DNA of 64,000 bases from Bedellia somnulentella (GCA_963576735.1 OY755171.1:21860182-21924181), one strand, 5' to 3'. Shown: positions 10,740 through 22,619, counted from the first letter of the stretch. The notes: a model not told the origin generated them from the sequence alone. Program-made: numbers and translations.

Positions 10740-10986
10740 ACATACATATACTCACGGCTATAAATACCTAGATGGGGTAGCCAGAGCTAAGGAATGAGAA
10801 ATTCCTCAGCCACCTTTGGAAAGTTGGTTGGGGAAAAGATGGTAAAATAAAGGTTGTTGGTGATGGGTCTCCAACTGTATCGCCCAAAAATCACTTTAAA
10901 GCCCCAATACCGTTAATCGCCTCTTACGTACACCCACCGGAAGAAATGGGGTAGTGCTATTCTAAGCCTACACAGCTCCAATAATC
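10740..10986 (-). mobile_element. Family A copy with 13 bp target duplication
   Basis: - strand copy flanked by TCTTTTAATACAT at 10727-10739 and 10987-10999. The right flank continues as antisense LINE-R coding sequence. Confidence 0.85.
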
Positions 10987-10990
10987 TCTT

Positions 10991-11105
10991 TTAATACATG
11001 CTCTTTTATTCTCCATACTTCGGACGCTTGCCTTTTTGAGCACACTCTCAATTTGTCTTCCGTGGCCGTCCTCTACTAATATTACTTCCACATTTTACGT
11101 TGCAA
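10991..11105 (-). mobile_element. LINE-R internal fragment
   Basis: Complement of the coding stretch near the C-terminus (GRPRRTHLD to KNKRACM region). No 3' tail is attached. Confidence 0.65.
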
Positions 11106-11185
11106 AATATACCTTATTAGGTGGCAGCCCTAAGGAGTAAAGCTATATTTGATCTTTCTCAAATATTTAAATAAGAATATGTAAT

Positions 11186-11308
11186 CTTTATTTTTACCAT
11201 CTTTTCCCCACTCATATTTCCAAAAGTGGCTGAGGAATTTCTAATTCCTTAGCTCTGGCTACCCCTTCTAGGGATTTGCAGCCGTGAGTTTATGTATGTA
11301 TGTATATA
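11186..11308 (+). mobile_element. Family A 3' half
   Basis: Truncated + strand copy from the TTTATTTTTACCATC segment to the tail TATGTATGTATG. Confidence 0.8.
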
Positions 11309-11378
11309 ATCCTCTTATATTTGATACGATAACCACGTGTAAAAAGTATATTTAATTTATCCACTCAATACAACCTAA

Positions 11379-11537
11379 TTTTTGGGCGATGCGGTTGGAG
11401 ACTCATCACCAACAACCTTTATTTTACCATCTTTTCCCCATGCAACTTTCCAAAAGTGGCTGAGGAACCTCTAGTTCCTTAGCTCTGGCTACCCCTTCTA
11501 GGGATTTACAGCCGTGAGTATATGTATGTATGTATGT
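11379..11537 (+). mobile_element. Family A copy, 5'-truncated
   Basis: + strand copy starting at the TTTTTGGGCGATGCGG segment with a (TATG)n tail. Confidence 0.85.
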
Positions 11538-11639
11538 ACAATCTAATAATTTGAGGTTATTAATCTCTGTAGGGAATGACACGGAACTCCCACACATTGG
11601 TATCCACTTGACCAATGTATTAATCGATTGTTAATAAAT

Positions 11640-12060
11640 AGGTCGCCCGTTGACTGTGTATGAATAATTTACACTTTTAAATTATTCATTATTCCTAAAT
11701 TTAAATTATTTTTTGGGATTTTTATCAACACCTTTACAACTGGGACACTTTGAATTTGTGGTCAGAGTTTCGATAGAAATTTAGCTAAGCTTTTGACTAC
11801 ATGTAATCCAATTACATACATGAAATTTATATTTCTACAGACGTATTACAATGGCTGCAATTAAAATACGAATGAACATTTAAAATCATTTAACTGGAAC
11901 GTGAATAGAGTTATTATCCTCAGTACTTAATATTTTCATTCATAAATGTGTAACCAGAGACTCTTAATTAAAACATCCTCAGCCACTTTTGGAAGTAATA
12001 AGTTAGGTGTAGTGTCCTAGAATTTTTGATTGGCTGTCTTGGCGGGATAATTCAATTCTA
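11640..12060. other. Gap without recognised gene
   Basis: AT-rich. The short phrase CCTCAGCCACTTTTGGAAG at 11976-11994 matches the middle of antisense family A and may be a tiny remnant. Confidence 0.35.
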
Positions 12061-12061
12061 A

Positions 12062-12173
12062 AGAACTGTCCAAGCAAAACGTGGGTACTTTAAATACCAG
12101 GTGATAATGTCACGTGATATTCAGAAGTATAAGTTCCTCTGCCAACTCTCTCGCGGATATACGACGTGAACTT
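12062..12173 (+). mobile_element. Family B 3' fragment
   Basis: Diverged + strand piece from the CAAAACGTGGGTAC segment to GACGTGAAC; the (TTATG)n tail is lost. Confidence 0.7.
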
Positions 12174-12174
12174 T

Positions 12175-12828
12175 TGAGATTGAGTTGAGTTGAGTGAAAA
12201 ATAATTACCAGACAGTTTTCGTTCATTATTTAAAAGACTTAAACCATTATAATTCAGAAGAAAGTTCAAAAAACTACCAAACAACAATAAGACTCCGTAC
12301 AAACACTTTTACGCCAATTACGTCCAATTACATTTGCACTGAAACTCCAACAAAATATATCTGTATTTGAACACAAACGACAATTTCTAAAGTTTTCTTG
12401 CCTCTATTTATTTTTCTTTGAAACTCGGGGGAGAGGCTGACATTTTCCTCAAATGAAATAAGAGATATGAGGCTGCCAACATTTTACAATACAATACTTT
12501 CGCGTATTAAATTACGGTTGTCTACGTATAAAGTTGTGGCTTTTTAATATGATGCTATTTTTGATGTCGTGTTAAACGACATGTGGTAATGTACACCAAA
12601 TATGAAGACATTATAAAGAAGATTTGCTTGTGAACTTGTTTGTCTGTAAGGAAATTACTCAACCGATTTTAAAATAGGAACTTGTTATTTTAATATATTT
12701 TTTTACGTAGGCTATATAAAAACACACTAAATTTCATAAGGGGTGAGAAATCTAAAAATAATTTAAACCAAAGGTCAGCTATGATAACTACTCATGTTTA
12801 TATTTTCATAAATAATACCTAATGATTA
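12175..12828. other. Gap, possible old repeat
   Basis: Around 12600-12700 the phrases on TGTTTGTCTG and AACCGATTTTAAAAT resemble widespread insect repeat sequence, but no boundaries are visible. Confidence 0.3.
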
Positions 12829-13066
12829 CATACATACTCATGGCTATAAATCCCATGAAGGGGTAGCCAGAGCTAAGGAATTAGAAATTCCTCAGCCACT
12901 TTTGGAAGTTGCGTGGGGAAAAGATGGTGAAATGAAGGTTTTTGGTGATGGGTCTCCAACCGCATCGCCCAAAAATCCCTTAAAAGCCCCAATACCGTTA
13001 GTCGCCTCTTACGCACACCCACCGGAAGAAATTGGGTAGTGCTATTCTAAGCCGGCACTACACAGC
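12829..13066 (-). mobile_element. Family A copy
   Basis: Nearly full-length - strand copy. A short direct repeat TGATTAC lies on both sides. Confidence 0.85.
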
Positions 13067-13087
13067 CATTGATTACCTAGTGATTAT

Positions 13088-13318
13088 AATCACGGCCATA
13101 AATCCCACAAACGGGTAACCAGAGCTTTACAGAGTCCTAAGAAACTTCTCAGCCATATTTAGAAGTTGAAAGGGGATAAGATGGTAGAAATAAAGTATAT
13201 TTGTTGATTGGTCTCCAACGGCATCGCCCAAAAACCACTCTAAAAGCCCCGATACTCTTAATTGCCTCTTACGATCATCCACGGAAAGAAGTGCTATACT
13301 GATCTGACACTGCACAGC
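13088..13318 (-). mobile_element. Family A copy, old
   Basis: Strongly diverged - strand copy immediately beyond the preceding one, without a microsatellite tail. Confidence 0.7.
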
Positions 13319-13329
13319 ATCAGTATTAA

Positions 13330-13480
13330 CATAATTATAGAATAGAATAGAATAACTCTTCATTGCACATCAAACACAAATTTACAAAAATAATAATATG
13401 ATCAAACAGTTTACAGTGAGGTACAATTGGCGATCTTAACGTTAAAAGCGATCTCTTCCAGACAACCTTTGGAAGGTGAG
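13330..13480 (-). mobile_element. Possible LINE 3' end with (ATTCT)n tail
   Basis: The + strand begins with TAGAATAGAATAGAATA and continues CTCTTCATTGCACAT. Read in reverse this looks like a retroposon 3' UTR ending in a pentanucleotide repeat. No coding part is present. Confidence 0.4.
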
Positions 13481-13559
13481 TTCGATAAATTAATTATTTG
13501 GGTAGATGCACAAAACAAGGCCAAAAAAACATAATAACTAACTTTTTAATTTAAATAAC

Positions 13560-13900
13560 AATATAAATATTAATCATCTATACTTATAATAAATCTGTAG
13601 AGATGTCAGTTCTGTACATGAAATATATTTTCAAAATAACTATCAAGGGGTGATAAGTGATCGATACTGATGTCAAAAATGCAATCAGTATAATTTTTGT
13701 CTGTCTGTCTGTCTGTCGGTTTGTATGTGCCTTATGGAAACAAAAACTACGCGATGGATTTAAACGAAACTTGGTACAATTATTTTTCATACTCCTGGGC
13801 AGGTTTTTGTAAACTTTGCAGCAGAGTAGTAGAGGGGAATTTCGGAAAATTTTGGGAAAACGGGAGAAGTTAGTCCATTTTTTAAGCTTCCATCGCGTGT
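13560..13900. repeat. Interspersed repeat with (GTCT)n core
   Basis: Contains TGTCTGTCTGTCTGTC at 13697-13714, followed by a phrase on CGCGATGGATTTAAACG typical of dispersed insect repeats. A related phrase on ACGCAACGGATTTTGATGC occurs at 15833-15851. Class not resolved. Confidence 0.4.
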
Positions 13901-14193
13901 GCAGCCTTAATGGTTAAAGTTACATAGACATCATGTATGACGGAAATATTTTACATAAAATTTTCAAAAAAATATCCCTGAACAGCATATGTCTATCTTT
14001 CATAGTTGACTCACGATATCACGTGTAACTCCTGATAGCTTGACAGTTCGGAGCATTCTGATGATATATGTTTACTTTCACGTTTATTATACTCTCACTC
14101 ACCCTTAATTTAAAAACGATAACATTATTACCTATTCAATCAAAAAAGAATCATAGAAATCGGTACAGAAACACCAAAGTTATACAATGAAAT

Positions 14194-15027
14194 AAAAATA
14201 GGTAAAAAAACTTTTTACGTTAAACGGTTTTATTATTAACATACAGAGCAAAGTTTAAGATAAATGTACTAAAAACCTAAAAATAATAAAAAAATAGATA
14301 CAGTCGTGGGAATTATATACATATGCATAGATTAGACTAAAATCAGAACCGTGGGGCACGTCAATTGTCTACAAATTATCGACTTAATGTGCGATAGAAG
14401 AAACGTTTTATTCGTCGTTGGGCAGTTGGCCCGCAGACGGTGTGGAAATTACTTACTATTTTCTTGCTCATGGAAATTCCAATAGTCATACACTCCATGT
14501 AAATAAAAGAGATGTTTCAACTAGTTTCTCGTTGGAAATTTACACTGTTGCCTGGCGATGAATCGGTTCACTGCTCGCAGTTTGTCCTTAATCGACAAAA
14601 CATATGATAAAAGTATTACTCGCTCATCACTATGAAACCCTAAAACTCGCTTATAATCGAGCTTGCTAGCTTGTTTCCACATTCTGCCCTATTTATCACA
14701 TGTCCATAGTTGAACAATGCCCAATTATAGTGTAACATTACAAAACAAACATTTTAATCAACGATTGTACAGATCCACAATCTTTTCTTGGCCGGCGGCG
14801 ACTAGGTAGGTAGGTAGTCGCCGCCGGCCAAGAAAAGATTGTGGATCTGTAGACAATTGACGTGCACCACGGTTTTATTTTAGTCTAGTCTATGCATATG
14901 TATATAATTCCCACGACTGTATCTATTTTTTATTATTTTTAGGTTTTTAGTACATTTATCTTAAACATTGCTCTGTATGTTAATAATAAAACCGTTTAAC
15001 GTAAAAAGTTTTTTTACCTATTTTTAT
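14194..15027. mobile_element. Fold-back element with ~180 bp inverted arms
   Basis: The left arm (14194-14374) and right arm (14849-15027) are inverted copies with few differences. Both contain the GTTAAACGGTTTTATTATTA and CAATTGTCTAC segments. A perfect 34 bp hairpin (14771-14804 with 14815-14848, loop GGTAGGTAGG) sits directly against the right arm. No transposase frame is present, so this is a non-autonomous fold-back or MITE-like element of unknown superfamily. Confidence 0.7.
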
Positions 15028-15377
15028 TTTCTAGTTTTTAGTTTTTATTTCGCATTCTGTTTAATTCATATAGTGCTACATTATTGCAAGGTTTCTTGCC
15101 CGTTAGTTTATTGCAGTCCAACTCCTCGCGCGCGTTTTTACCTTTCACCTTAATTTGGGTGGTGTACCGCTAACGCGTATAATTTTTAGCCATCCTAACG
15201 CCACACAATCCTCAACACGATACAAAATCTTGACTTGGGTGATGGATTCAGGCTGGATTAATCAGATACCTAAATAAATTACAGATTCAAGTTCTAAATT
15301 TTAATCTTATTATTATATGACATTTAGTGGCTCCGCCCATCTAAAATATTGATTAAGTATAGTGCACTGTATGGCGA

Positions 15378-15755
15378 CCATCTTAGATTTTAATTATGCA
15401 TAGTAAATTGTATTCTACTTGTTGAGACCTTTGATTTGATACCCATGTTGATGGGATTGATATAAAACCTAAGTTATCCGCCATTTTGTAGAGGCCGCCA
15501 TCTTGGATTTTAATTTTATATAGTACATTGTATTCTACTGGTTGAGCACATTCATTTGATACCCATATGGATGGGATTGATAAAACCTACGTTATCCGCC
15601 ATTTTGTAGCGGCCGCCATCTTGGATTTCATTTTTTTATAGTATATTGTATCCTGCTTGTTGAGCCCTTTCATTTGATACCCATATTGATGGGATAAATA
15701 AAACCTAAATTATCTGCCATTTTGTAGCGACGGCCATCTTGAATTTATAATGACA
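15378..15755. repeat. Minisatellite, period about 118 bp
   Basis: Three units begin with GCCATCTTRGATTTT-type sequence at about 15378, 15497 and 15614, with a partial fourth at 15732. Each contains ATTTGATACCCAT and TTATCCGCCATTTTGTAG phrases. Identity between units is high but not complete. Confidence 0.85.
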
Positions 15756-16274
15756 ATCAATATCAATACATAGTATAAAACAAAGTCGCTTTCGCTGTAT
15801 GTCCGTATGTATGCTTAGATCTTTAAAACTACGCAACGGATTTTGATGCGGTTTTTTTTAATAGATAGAGTGATTCTTAAGGAAGGTTTGTATGTATAAT
15901 AAATGCATAATATAGTAGAGAAACACTGATAAATTTAAAGATTTCTAATGTGATGTCGTAAATAAGCACGTCTTTTTGCGCTTATATTGCAAACGCTGGC
16001 TGAACCCTACGAGATAGACCAAAATAATGTACTGCAGTATTGTTCACCTTAAAAAGTTCAACAAAAAAGTCCGCGATGGTATATGTCTATCTCTTTGGGA
16101 TAACCCAGCATAACCATTTTTATTCTTTACTAAAAAATGGTTATTTACGAAGTGATTTTAAACAATACAGCATTAATCCTTATCCAATTAAGTACCTTAA
16201 ATAAATTGTGCATTTATTATAGATCAATATGCTTTTTACAGCATGTAATTTAAGTGAATATTACCGAAGATATT

Positions 16275-16600
16275 ACAAATTTAAAATGCAGGGTCGTAGT
16301 TGTTTGCGCCGGGCGGCGCGTGCCTATAAATAGCGCGTCGATGGCCGCGCTTCGCCTACCTATCCGACTTAGCTTAGGTACACTCCTTTTCGCCGCCAGG
16401 GCGGCCTTCAGCCGCCCGGCAAAACAAGTTAAGGTGACGCCGCACAGGCCGCAGGGCCAGCAGCACCGAACCGGTGGGGTTTTAGTCGGTAAGAGTCCGA
16501 CATACCGTCCATCCATGGGCTGGACGGTATGTCGCATAATCCTCATGGGATCCATGAGGATTTCCCCACCGGTAAACAAAAAAAAGTAAATAAAAAAAAA
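16275..16600 (+). mobile_element. GC-rich retroposon 3' end with nested hairpins
   Basis: Sharply GC-rich against its flanks and ending in an A-rich tract (16575-16601). It contains an outer stem ACCGGTGGGG/CCCCACCGGT, an inner stem CATACCGTCCA/TGGACGGTATG and another, ATCCTCATG/CATGAGGAT. Structured RNA plus an A-tail suggests a LINE or SINE 3' end. Open frames on both strands here show no conserved motif and are not annotated as genes. Confidence 0.5.
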
Positions 16601-16601
16601 G

Positions 16602-18129
16602 CGCTTCGCCTTACAGCACTTTATGATTTGCAGCGATCGCACGCGTTTATCGGAGCTCTCTAGCGAGGAAAATATCAAGAATTAATTAAACTGAATAGAA
16701 TAAGTATCTTTCGTTGTTGATTATCTTTTAATTTTTATTATTATTATTATATTAGTAGTATTGTAAGTACATTAGGTTAGATAGGATTAGCTTAAAACCA
16801 TATTTCTTGGTATTTCTTCCATTAAGACTTTGATTTGAATTTAGAGTTAAGACAATTTAGTATTAGGGCGAGCTTTTCAATTATTGAAAATTATAGTTAA
16901 GTTCATAGAAGAACTGAATAGAATATGTATATTTTGTTGTTGATAATCTTTTGTTTTTAGTCGAACGAATAGTAAGTAAATATTTTTTACTCCAGCACTA
17001 ACCAAAAGGACATTCTGTAGTAGGTATATTTTGCATTGCACCCGTGCGAAGCCGTCACCAAAATCCAAAGTGTATACAAAATTTCAGATTAATCGGTTGA
17101 TAGGAAGAGGGTGAAATTTGAATTACAAAATTTGACCCAAGAATAAAAAATAAAACAAACGCTGTAAGCTAAATAAAACCGTTTAATAATTAATAATAAT
17201 AATAAAATAGACCAAAACCAAATCCTTACTAACTTGCATATAACATACTAGATGGCGCCAGTAGTTTCATCCTACATTGTTTCTTTTTTAGATTGTTTTA
17301 AATATTTCATAGCATTTTACTCAACTTCAACTCTACCAACTCAACCTGAACATTAGCTTATGTTCAGATATACAGAACCGTTCATAAAAGCGCTTTCAAA
17401 ATCACAAAGTTACAATATTCTGGAGTGCTACAAATTGTAATCAAGGCAAGGCGCTAAATTTCATAAATCTTGAGCAGTGATTGAAGAAACCTCAGATGTT
17501 TTTAAAACTACGCTACCCGTGCGGAGCTGGGCCGATCCATTTGTACAAAATAATTATCCTTGCTATTAGTAAGAAAATTAAAATTAAATTTAATCGTCGA
17601 CAAAAACGCAATGCTTAGTTCCTTGTTGTAATTTGTAATACATCTTTCACATTCATTCCATTTCTTCACGTTGCTTATAATATTAAATAACTAAGATTAG
17701 AAGAACTATTATATTTATGTAAATAAACTTTTAGGTTACTGTATATTACTGTTTCACTCATTCATTAACTGTTTATTTATCCACGCGTTACTTAATACAA
17801 AAATACAAATCTAAAAAACTCTTTTTTTTTTCAAAACTACAATCTAGCAACTGTGAAAAAAAACGACCAGCCCTATAGAGTGAATAGTTTTATTGAAATT
17901 TCCTTTGGTAACTAGAAATGCTTTATTTTTAGTCGCGTTTTCTCCGTCCTGCTGTTTATTTAGTATTTCTTCAATAATCTGTGGTATTTCTTTATTTACT
18001 AGAAACTGTAATGAAATTTCAAATAATTTTGTTCGAACATAAATGCTTTTCTTTTAGATCTGTGTAAAGGTCAAGAATATTTAAGTAATAATCGATAGGC
18101 TCTGCCTTTCTCAATTAGAATAAATGACG

Positions 18130-18130
<1 letters not shown>
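16602..18130. other. Gap with minor repeats
   Basis: AT-rich. A ~40 bp direct repeat (CTGAATAGAATAAGTAT type) occurs at about 16690 and 16913. The phrases on CCCGTGCGAAGCC at 17041 and CCCGTGCGGAGCTGG at 17516 recall the 3' ends of dispersed lepidopteran elements, but no boundary is visible. Confidence 0.3.

Positions 18131-18136
<6 letters not shown>

Positions 18137-18172
<36 letters not shown>
18137..18172. repeat. (AT)n microsatellite
   Basis: About 18 AT units. Confidence 0.95.
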
Positions 18173-18175
<3 letters not shown>

Positions 18176-18213
18176 TTTCAGTAATACTTAATTTACACTT
18201 TACTACTGCTTGA

Positions 18214-18400
18214 TGTGTAGTGTCAGCTTAGAATAGCACTTACCCATTTCATCTAGCGGGATGTAATAAATAAGAATTGTCATTTTTGGTCTGACCAATC
18301 AGAATCATCCTTTATTTTGCCTTCATGGCGGAGGAGTTTCTGATACTGAGGCTATGATTATCTTTTTTAGATAAAATAAAAAGCAAAGCCCTGAGTATAT
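18214..18400 (+). mobile_element. Family A copy, diverged
   Basis: Begins GTGTAGTGTCAGCTTAGAAT and retains the GCTATGATT and CCTGAGTATAT segments, but has several internal deletions. Confidence 0.6.
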
Positions 18401-18794
18401 AAATGTCGGCTGCTCTAAGCTAAAAACAAGTATGTCGATTTTTGAGCGTTTGCTTTTTTTTACACCGTTGGATTCGTCATAGAAAGACCCTTATTTCTAC
18501 ATTATTAAAACTCAAAATATCTTCTTATTTAAGGCGCTATTGATAAAAATAATAGGGTTAGACTATGCTAAAAGCATTTTTATTCTGCATTGGCGTTACT
18601 GTAAAGGTCAAGTTAAAAAAAATATTAATTTCATTAGGAAACTACATCACGTCGGACATATCCAAAAATCATCAAGATCCGACAATCACTTTAGGAAATA
18701 TTTAAATTTATAGAAATAAAATGTTTTTTCGCTCTCCTGTAAAATTTGCCAAAAACGACATACTTGTTTTTAGTTTAACACAGCCGATGTATTT
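18401..18794. mobile_element. MITE with ~35 bp inverted ends
   Basis: The left end (18401-18437) and right end (18756-18794) are inverted copies sharing CTAAAAACAAGTATGTCG. The interior is non-coding. No autonomous partner is in the window. Confidence 0.75.
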
Positions 18795-19282
18795 AAGACA
18801 ATACCATCTTATTCGTAAATAAGAAAACGACCCTACAAAATAATTAGTTTTTAGTTTCAGCCGTGCAAAATAAAAATGAATTCATATTGTAAATTCGATC
18901 GATTATACCTACCCAATGTCTGTGATTAGACCAGAAATGCTACGTACCCTATCTTTACGTAACTAAATAACTGTACTGCTTTTACAGCGCCATCTGCTGG
19001 AGTTGAAACAAAGTACCAAACCGTACGACATAGACAAAATTTTCATGAAAACTGTGGCAACCCGCCCGGTTGTAAAAGTTTTTGCTGATTATATGCAGAG
19101 AGCGCCACTAGTTTCTGTAAACTGTTAAATCTCAAAATAGTATCTTGTATTAATCTGTGATCTTACACATCTTACATGATGAGTACTCAAAATATTAAAG
19201 AATTAAAACAGTAGTTTAATAAATTACCTAAAGAAATCTCAATACTTACTTATGTGTATAGTTAGTAGTATATATTCCACTA

Positions 19283-19500
19283 GTATATATTCCATAAAGG
19301 GGAAGCCTGAGGTTCAGAAATAAAAATATCCCTTGCCACTTTTGGAAGGTAAATGGGGAACGGATAGATAACAAAGAATCATTGATAATGGGTCTCATCT
19401 TTTTGCCATTGACATTCCCATTACCCATCAATCACTTAAAAACCCCCAAACCCTTATTGAGCACCCACGGTAATAAATGGGTTTGTGCTATTTAAAACTC
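19283..19500 (-). mobile_element. Possible old family A copy
   Basis: Retains GCCACTTTTGGAAGG, ATGGGTCTC and AATAAATGGG in the right order on the - strand, with heavy divergence. Confidence 0.45.
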
Positions 19501-19519
19501 TTTATTAAAGTAGTGTAGT

Positions 19520-19774
19520 ATTTATCATGGTTGTTAACGGTGAGGGAAAACATCGTGAGGAATCCCACATGACTGAGTTGTACTTAGTCATGTGACAGTG
19601 TATTCGTACAAAACGGCGATAGACCTGCCCCCTATCACGTGAGTACACTGTCTAAGCAAAACGTGGGTATCTTCTCTGGACACTAGATGGCGCTGCCATG
19701 TGAGTTTAGAAGTATTGGTACCTCTGCCAACCCCTTCGGGGACAAACGGCGTGAACGTTTATGTTCTGTTATGT
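19520..19774 (+). mobile_element. Family B copy lacking tRNA head
   Basis: + strand copy from the TTTATCATGGTTGTTAACGG segment to the tail. The internal variant ACTAGATGGCGC is shared with the copy at 27508. Confidence 0.85.
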
Positions 19775-19780
19775 ACAGTT

Positions 19781-20024
19781 GTGTATTATCGGCTTAGAAT
19801 AGCACTATCCCATTACTGCTTGTGGGTGTTCGTAAGAGGCAACTAAGGGTATTGGGGCATTTTAAGTGATAGTTGGGCAATGCGGTTGGAGACCCATCAC
19901 CAAGAACCTTTATTCTACTATCTTTTCCCAGCTCCACTCCCAAAGGTAGCTGAAGAATTTTGTATTCTGAAGCTCTGGCTACTCCTTTTAGGGATTTAAA
20001 TCCGTGAGTATATGTATGTATGTA
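19781..20024 (+). mobile_element. Family A copy
   Basis: Full-length + strand copy directly after a family B element; tail TATGTATGTATG. Confidence 0.8.
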
Positions 20025-20151
20025 ACTTTTTGGAGAACAAACACTTCATCATTATTACAGTTAGATGAGTCATCCACAAAACACCTATAGGTTTTTTTCA
20101 GTTTCATTATTGCATTGCATAAAAGTCTCAACTAGTTTTGGTCAACATCAT

Positions 20152-20372
20152 GTCCGGAGGTTGCGGGTTCGATCCCCGCTGAGGGCATCATTTATGTGAC
20201 GAGCGTAAATGTTGTTTCTTAGTCTTGGGTGTTATTTATATGTGTATTGTATAATATTAAATATATCGTTGAGTTAGTATCCCATAATACAAGTCTTACT
20301 TAGTTTGGGGCTAACTTGATCTGTGTATAATATGTCCGTATGTATTTATTATTATTTATTTATTTATTATGT
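20152..20372 (+). mobile_element. Family D SINE, head truncated
   Basis: Starts in the tRNA T-arm (GGTTGCGGGTTCGATCCCC) and runs through the conserved body to an ATTT-rich tail. Confidence 0.75.
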
Positions 20373-20379
20373 ACAAATG

Positions 20380-20575
20380 AACTCGTTTCTTGACCAGATA
20401 GAAAACGTTCTTATAAAGGCGGGGGTCCGAATTGAGAAGAATAAAAGAGCATGTATGAGAAGGATAATGAATGTAAGGGAAGAAAGAGAGGTTTGTCAAG
20501 ATCGTACTAAGTGGCGATCGATTGTCTCTGCCTACCCTAATGGGAATAATGGGCGTGAGTATAAGTAAGTAAGTA
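20380..20575 (+). mobile_element. LINE-R 3' end with (AAGT)n tail
   Basis: Encodes the last ~50 residues of the LINE-R protein (LDQIENVL to SAYPNGN), followed by GGGCGTGAGTATAAGTAAG. The tail repeat is AAGT, not ATGT. Confidence 0.8.
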
Positions 20576-20785
20576 GTTTTGGTAAAGTTTCTGTGGGAAC
20601 AATCACATGTTTGAATCAGTTTATAGAAAAGAAACGGTTTTTAATTAACTCTGATATTTAAATTAAATATGATCATACATTTAGGACTTAAATATACCTG
20701 GATAACCTACTCCTTTATAAGAAAACGAAAAAATAAATTTTGTAACTAGCGAAAAAAATACAAGGTAAAAATTATTTGTTATTTT

Positions 20786-20845
20786 TAACCGACTTCAAAA
20801 AAAGGAGTGTTCTTAATTCGACCGTACATTTTTTTTTTCAATTCA
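20786..20845. repeat. ACCGACTTC-type dispersed repeat
   Basis: Contains AACCGACTTCAAAAAAAGG and TTCGACCGTA followed by T-rich sequence; similar pieces occur at 35342-35395 and 43347-43380. Confidence 0.6.
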
Positions 20846-20849
20846 ACGC

Positions 20850-21150
20850 TCACGCCGTAAATCCCCGAAGGAGTAGCGAAGGTCAAGAAGGTCTTCTGAA
20901 CGTCACATGTAATTTTTTTACTTGTTCAGTGTAACCACACTGCGTGACAGTGCATTCCCCTACTGCCGAATTGTACCGATTGCGACTCAGTCATGTGGCA
21001 GTGTATTTGTACAAAGCATCACACATGACTAATTACAACTCAGCCATGTGAGTTTCTGACGATGATTTCTCTCACCGTTAACAACTTTGATTAATTAACC
21101 ACACATAAGAATTCAGATAACACATATCTATGTAAGTCCAAATCAGGATT
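20850..21150 (-). mobile_element. Family B copy, diverged
   Basis: - strand copy beginning with the complement of GGCGTGAGCG and the CCCC/GGGG hairpin, with rearranged interior; no tail repeat. Confidence 0.65.
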
Positions 21151-21289
21151 TGAACTCACGTCTTCTGTACCAATAACGGTGTGTTAAAAATAAACCAATA
21201 TATACGAACACATTAAACAATGTCCTAGAAAGGTAGAATGACCTGTTAAGGCTTGTAAAACAGATTCATATTTATTGCATAAAAAATGC

Positions 21290-21357
21290 TCACAGCGAGG
21301 TTCGAACCAACGACCTGCGGGACCCAAAAGCTAGATACCTACCAACTAAGCCACGGA
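21290..21357 (-). repeat. tRNA-like SINE head fragment
   Basis: The + strand shows a B-box complement (GGTTCGAACC) and an A-box complement (CCAACTAAGCCACGG). Most like the family D head. Confidence 0.5.
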
Positions 21358-21510
21358 TGAAGTCATTATTTTCCAACCAACCAAAACAACAAATATTAAC
21401 ACTATTTACGATAAAAATAGCATCATTAGCACTCTTTGTTTGTGAAACACGGCATAGTTGTAATCCTTGTACATACGAAAAGAAAACCTACTTGTACGTT
21501 AACATATACA

Positions 21511-21644
21511 TAGACACATACTCACGGCTATATTTCCCTAGAAGGGGTAGCCAGAGCTAAGGAATTATAAATTTCTCAGCCACTTTTGGAAGTTGAGTGG
21601 GGAATGATGGTAAAAATAAAGGTTTTTGGTGATGGGTCTCCAAC
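21511..21644 (-). mobile_element. Family A copy, 5' half missing
   Basis: - strand copy that stops at GGGTCTCCAAC, exactly where a second copy begins. Confidence 0.8.
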
Positions 21645-21893
21645 ATACATACATATACTCACGGCTATAAATCCCTAGAAGGGGTAGCCAGAGCTAAGGA
21701 ATTGGAAATTCCTCAGCCACTATTGGAAAGTTGAGTGGGGAAAAGATTGTGAGATTAAGGTTGTTGGTGATGGGTCTCCAACCGCATCGCCCAAAAATCC
21801 CTCAAAAGCCCCAATACCGTAAGTCGCCTCTTACGTACACCCACCGGAAGAAATGGGGTAGTGCTATTCTAAGCCGACACTACACAACACAGC
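21645..21893 (-). mobile_element. Family A copy, full length
   Basis: - strand copy joined head to tail to the truncated one before it. It probably inserted into the older copy, or arose by unequal exchange. Confidence 0.85.
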
Positions 21894-22176
21894 AGCTAAG
21901 GATATACTTGCAGAAAAGTCCTATGATAAAGCGAGGGAGTCTGTAATGTATTGCATAGAGCTTATTTGACAAGATTTGTGAATTAAAACTCAAAATATAT
22001 GCTTTTATAAGGTGTTAATTCAAAGTCTAAATATTTTAATAATGTAGCATAAAGGTGAATACTTGATAGAAGCTTTATGTTTTTTTTATCTATTTCCTTA
22101 GCGATCACATTTTAAAGGTTCCCTGCGACACTATAAATAATTTATTAATTTACATTTTGTGTTTACATTAACTTAA

Positions 22177-22603
22177 TAGGCTATTTGACAAAGTTTTAAA
22201 AAATATCTTACGGTGTTTATTTGTTTATAAGGAGCCCTAATATAATACTTTTCTGTCTTTATTTTAGCTATTTTTTTAAAAAAATCTTAAAAGAAAATGG
22301 AATATTCAAATGTACCGCGAAAACGCGACTTTAAGTAATACGGCGGCTGTGGCACATATGACGTCAATTCCGCATTATACACCAATAAGCGAAGCGATAC
22401 ACAGTCTGTTTGTGCGCAATTTACGTCATTATAGAAATAGCCAATTACGGTCGTTTTTAGTCAAAAAACCTATTTTAGAAGACGGATTTTGTTTAAATAA
22501 TGGAACATTTTTATCTTGCATTTTTACCAATCGCTCTAAGAAAGAAATAATAAGACTGATGACATAAAAGAAATGTATATTCTTATAACAGTCAAATAGC
22601 CTA
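22177..22603. mobile_element. MITE with TAGGCTATTTGAC ends
   Basis: Perfect 13 bp inverted ends: TAGGCTATTTGAC at 22177-22189 and its complement at 22591-22603. The interior is AT-rich except for a block at 22310-22400. An 85-residue frame at 22310-22567 has no recognisable motif. Confidence 0.7.
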
Positions 22604-22619
22604 TATTATATATATCTTG

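Noticed and set aside
16250..16678. Overlapping frames of 142 and 111 residues on opposite strands
   Set aside because: They lie in a GC-rich, hairpin-bearing retroposon end; stop-free frames are expected from composition and no motif is present.
22310..22567. 85-residue protein
   Set aside because: Wholly inside a MITE with perfect inverted ends; no motif and no sign of coding constraint visible.
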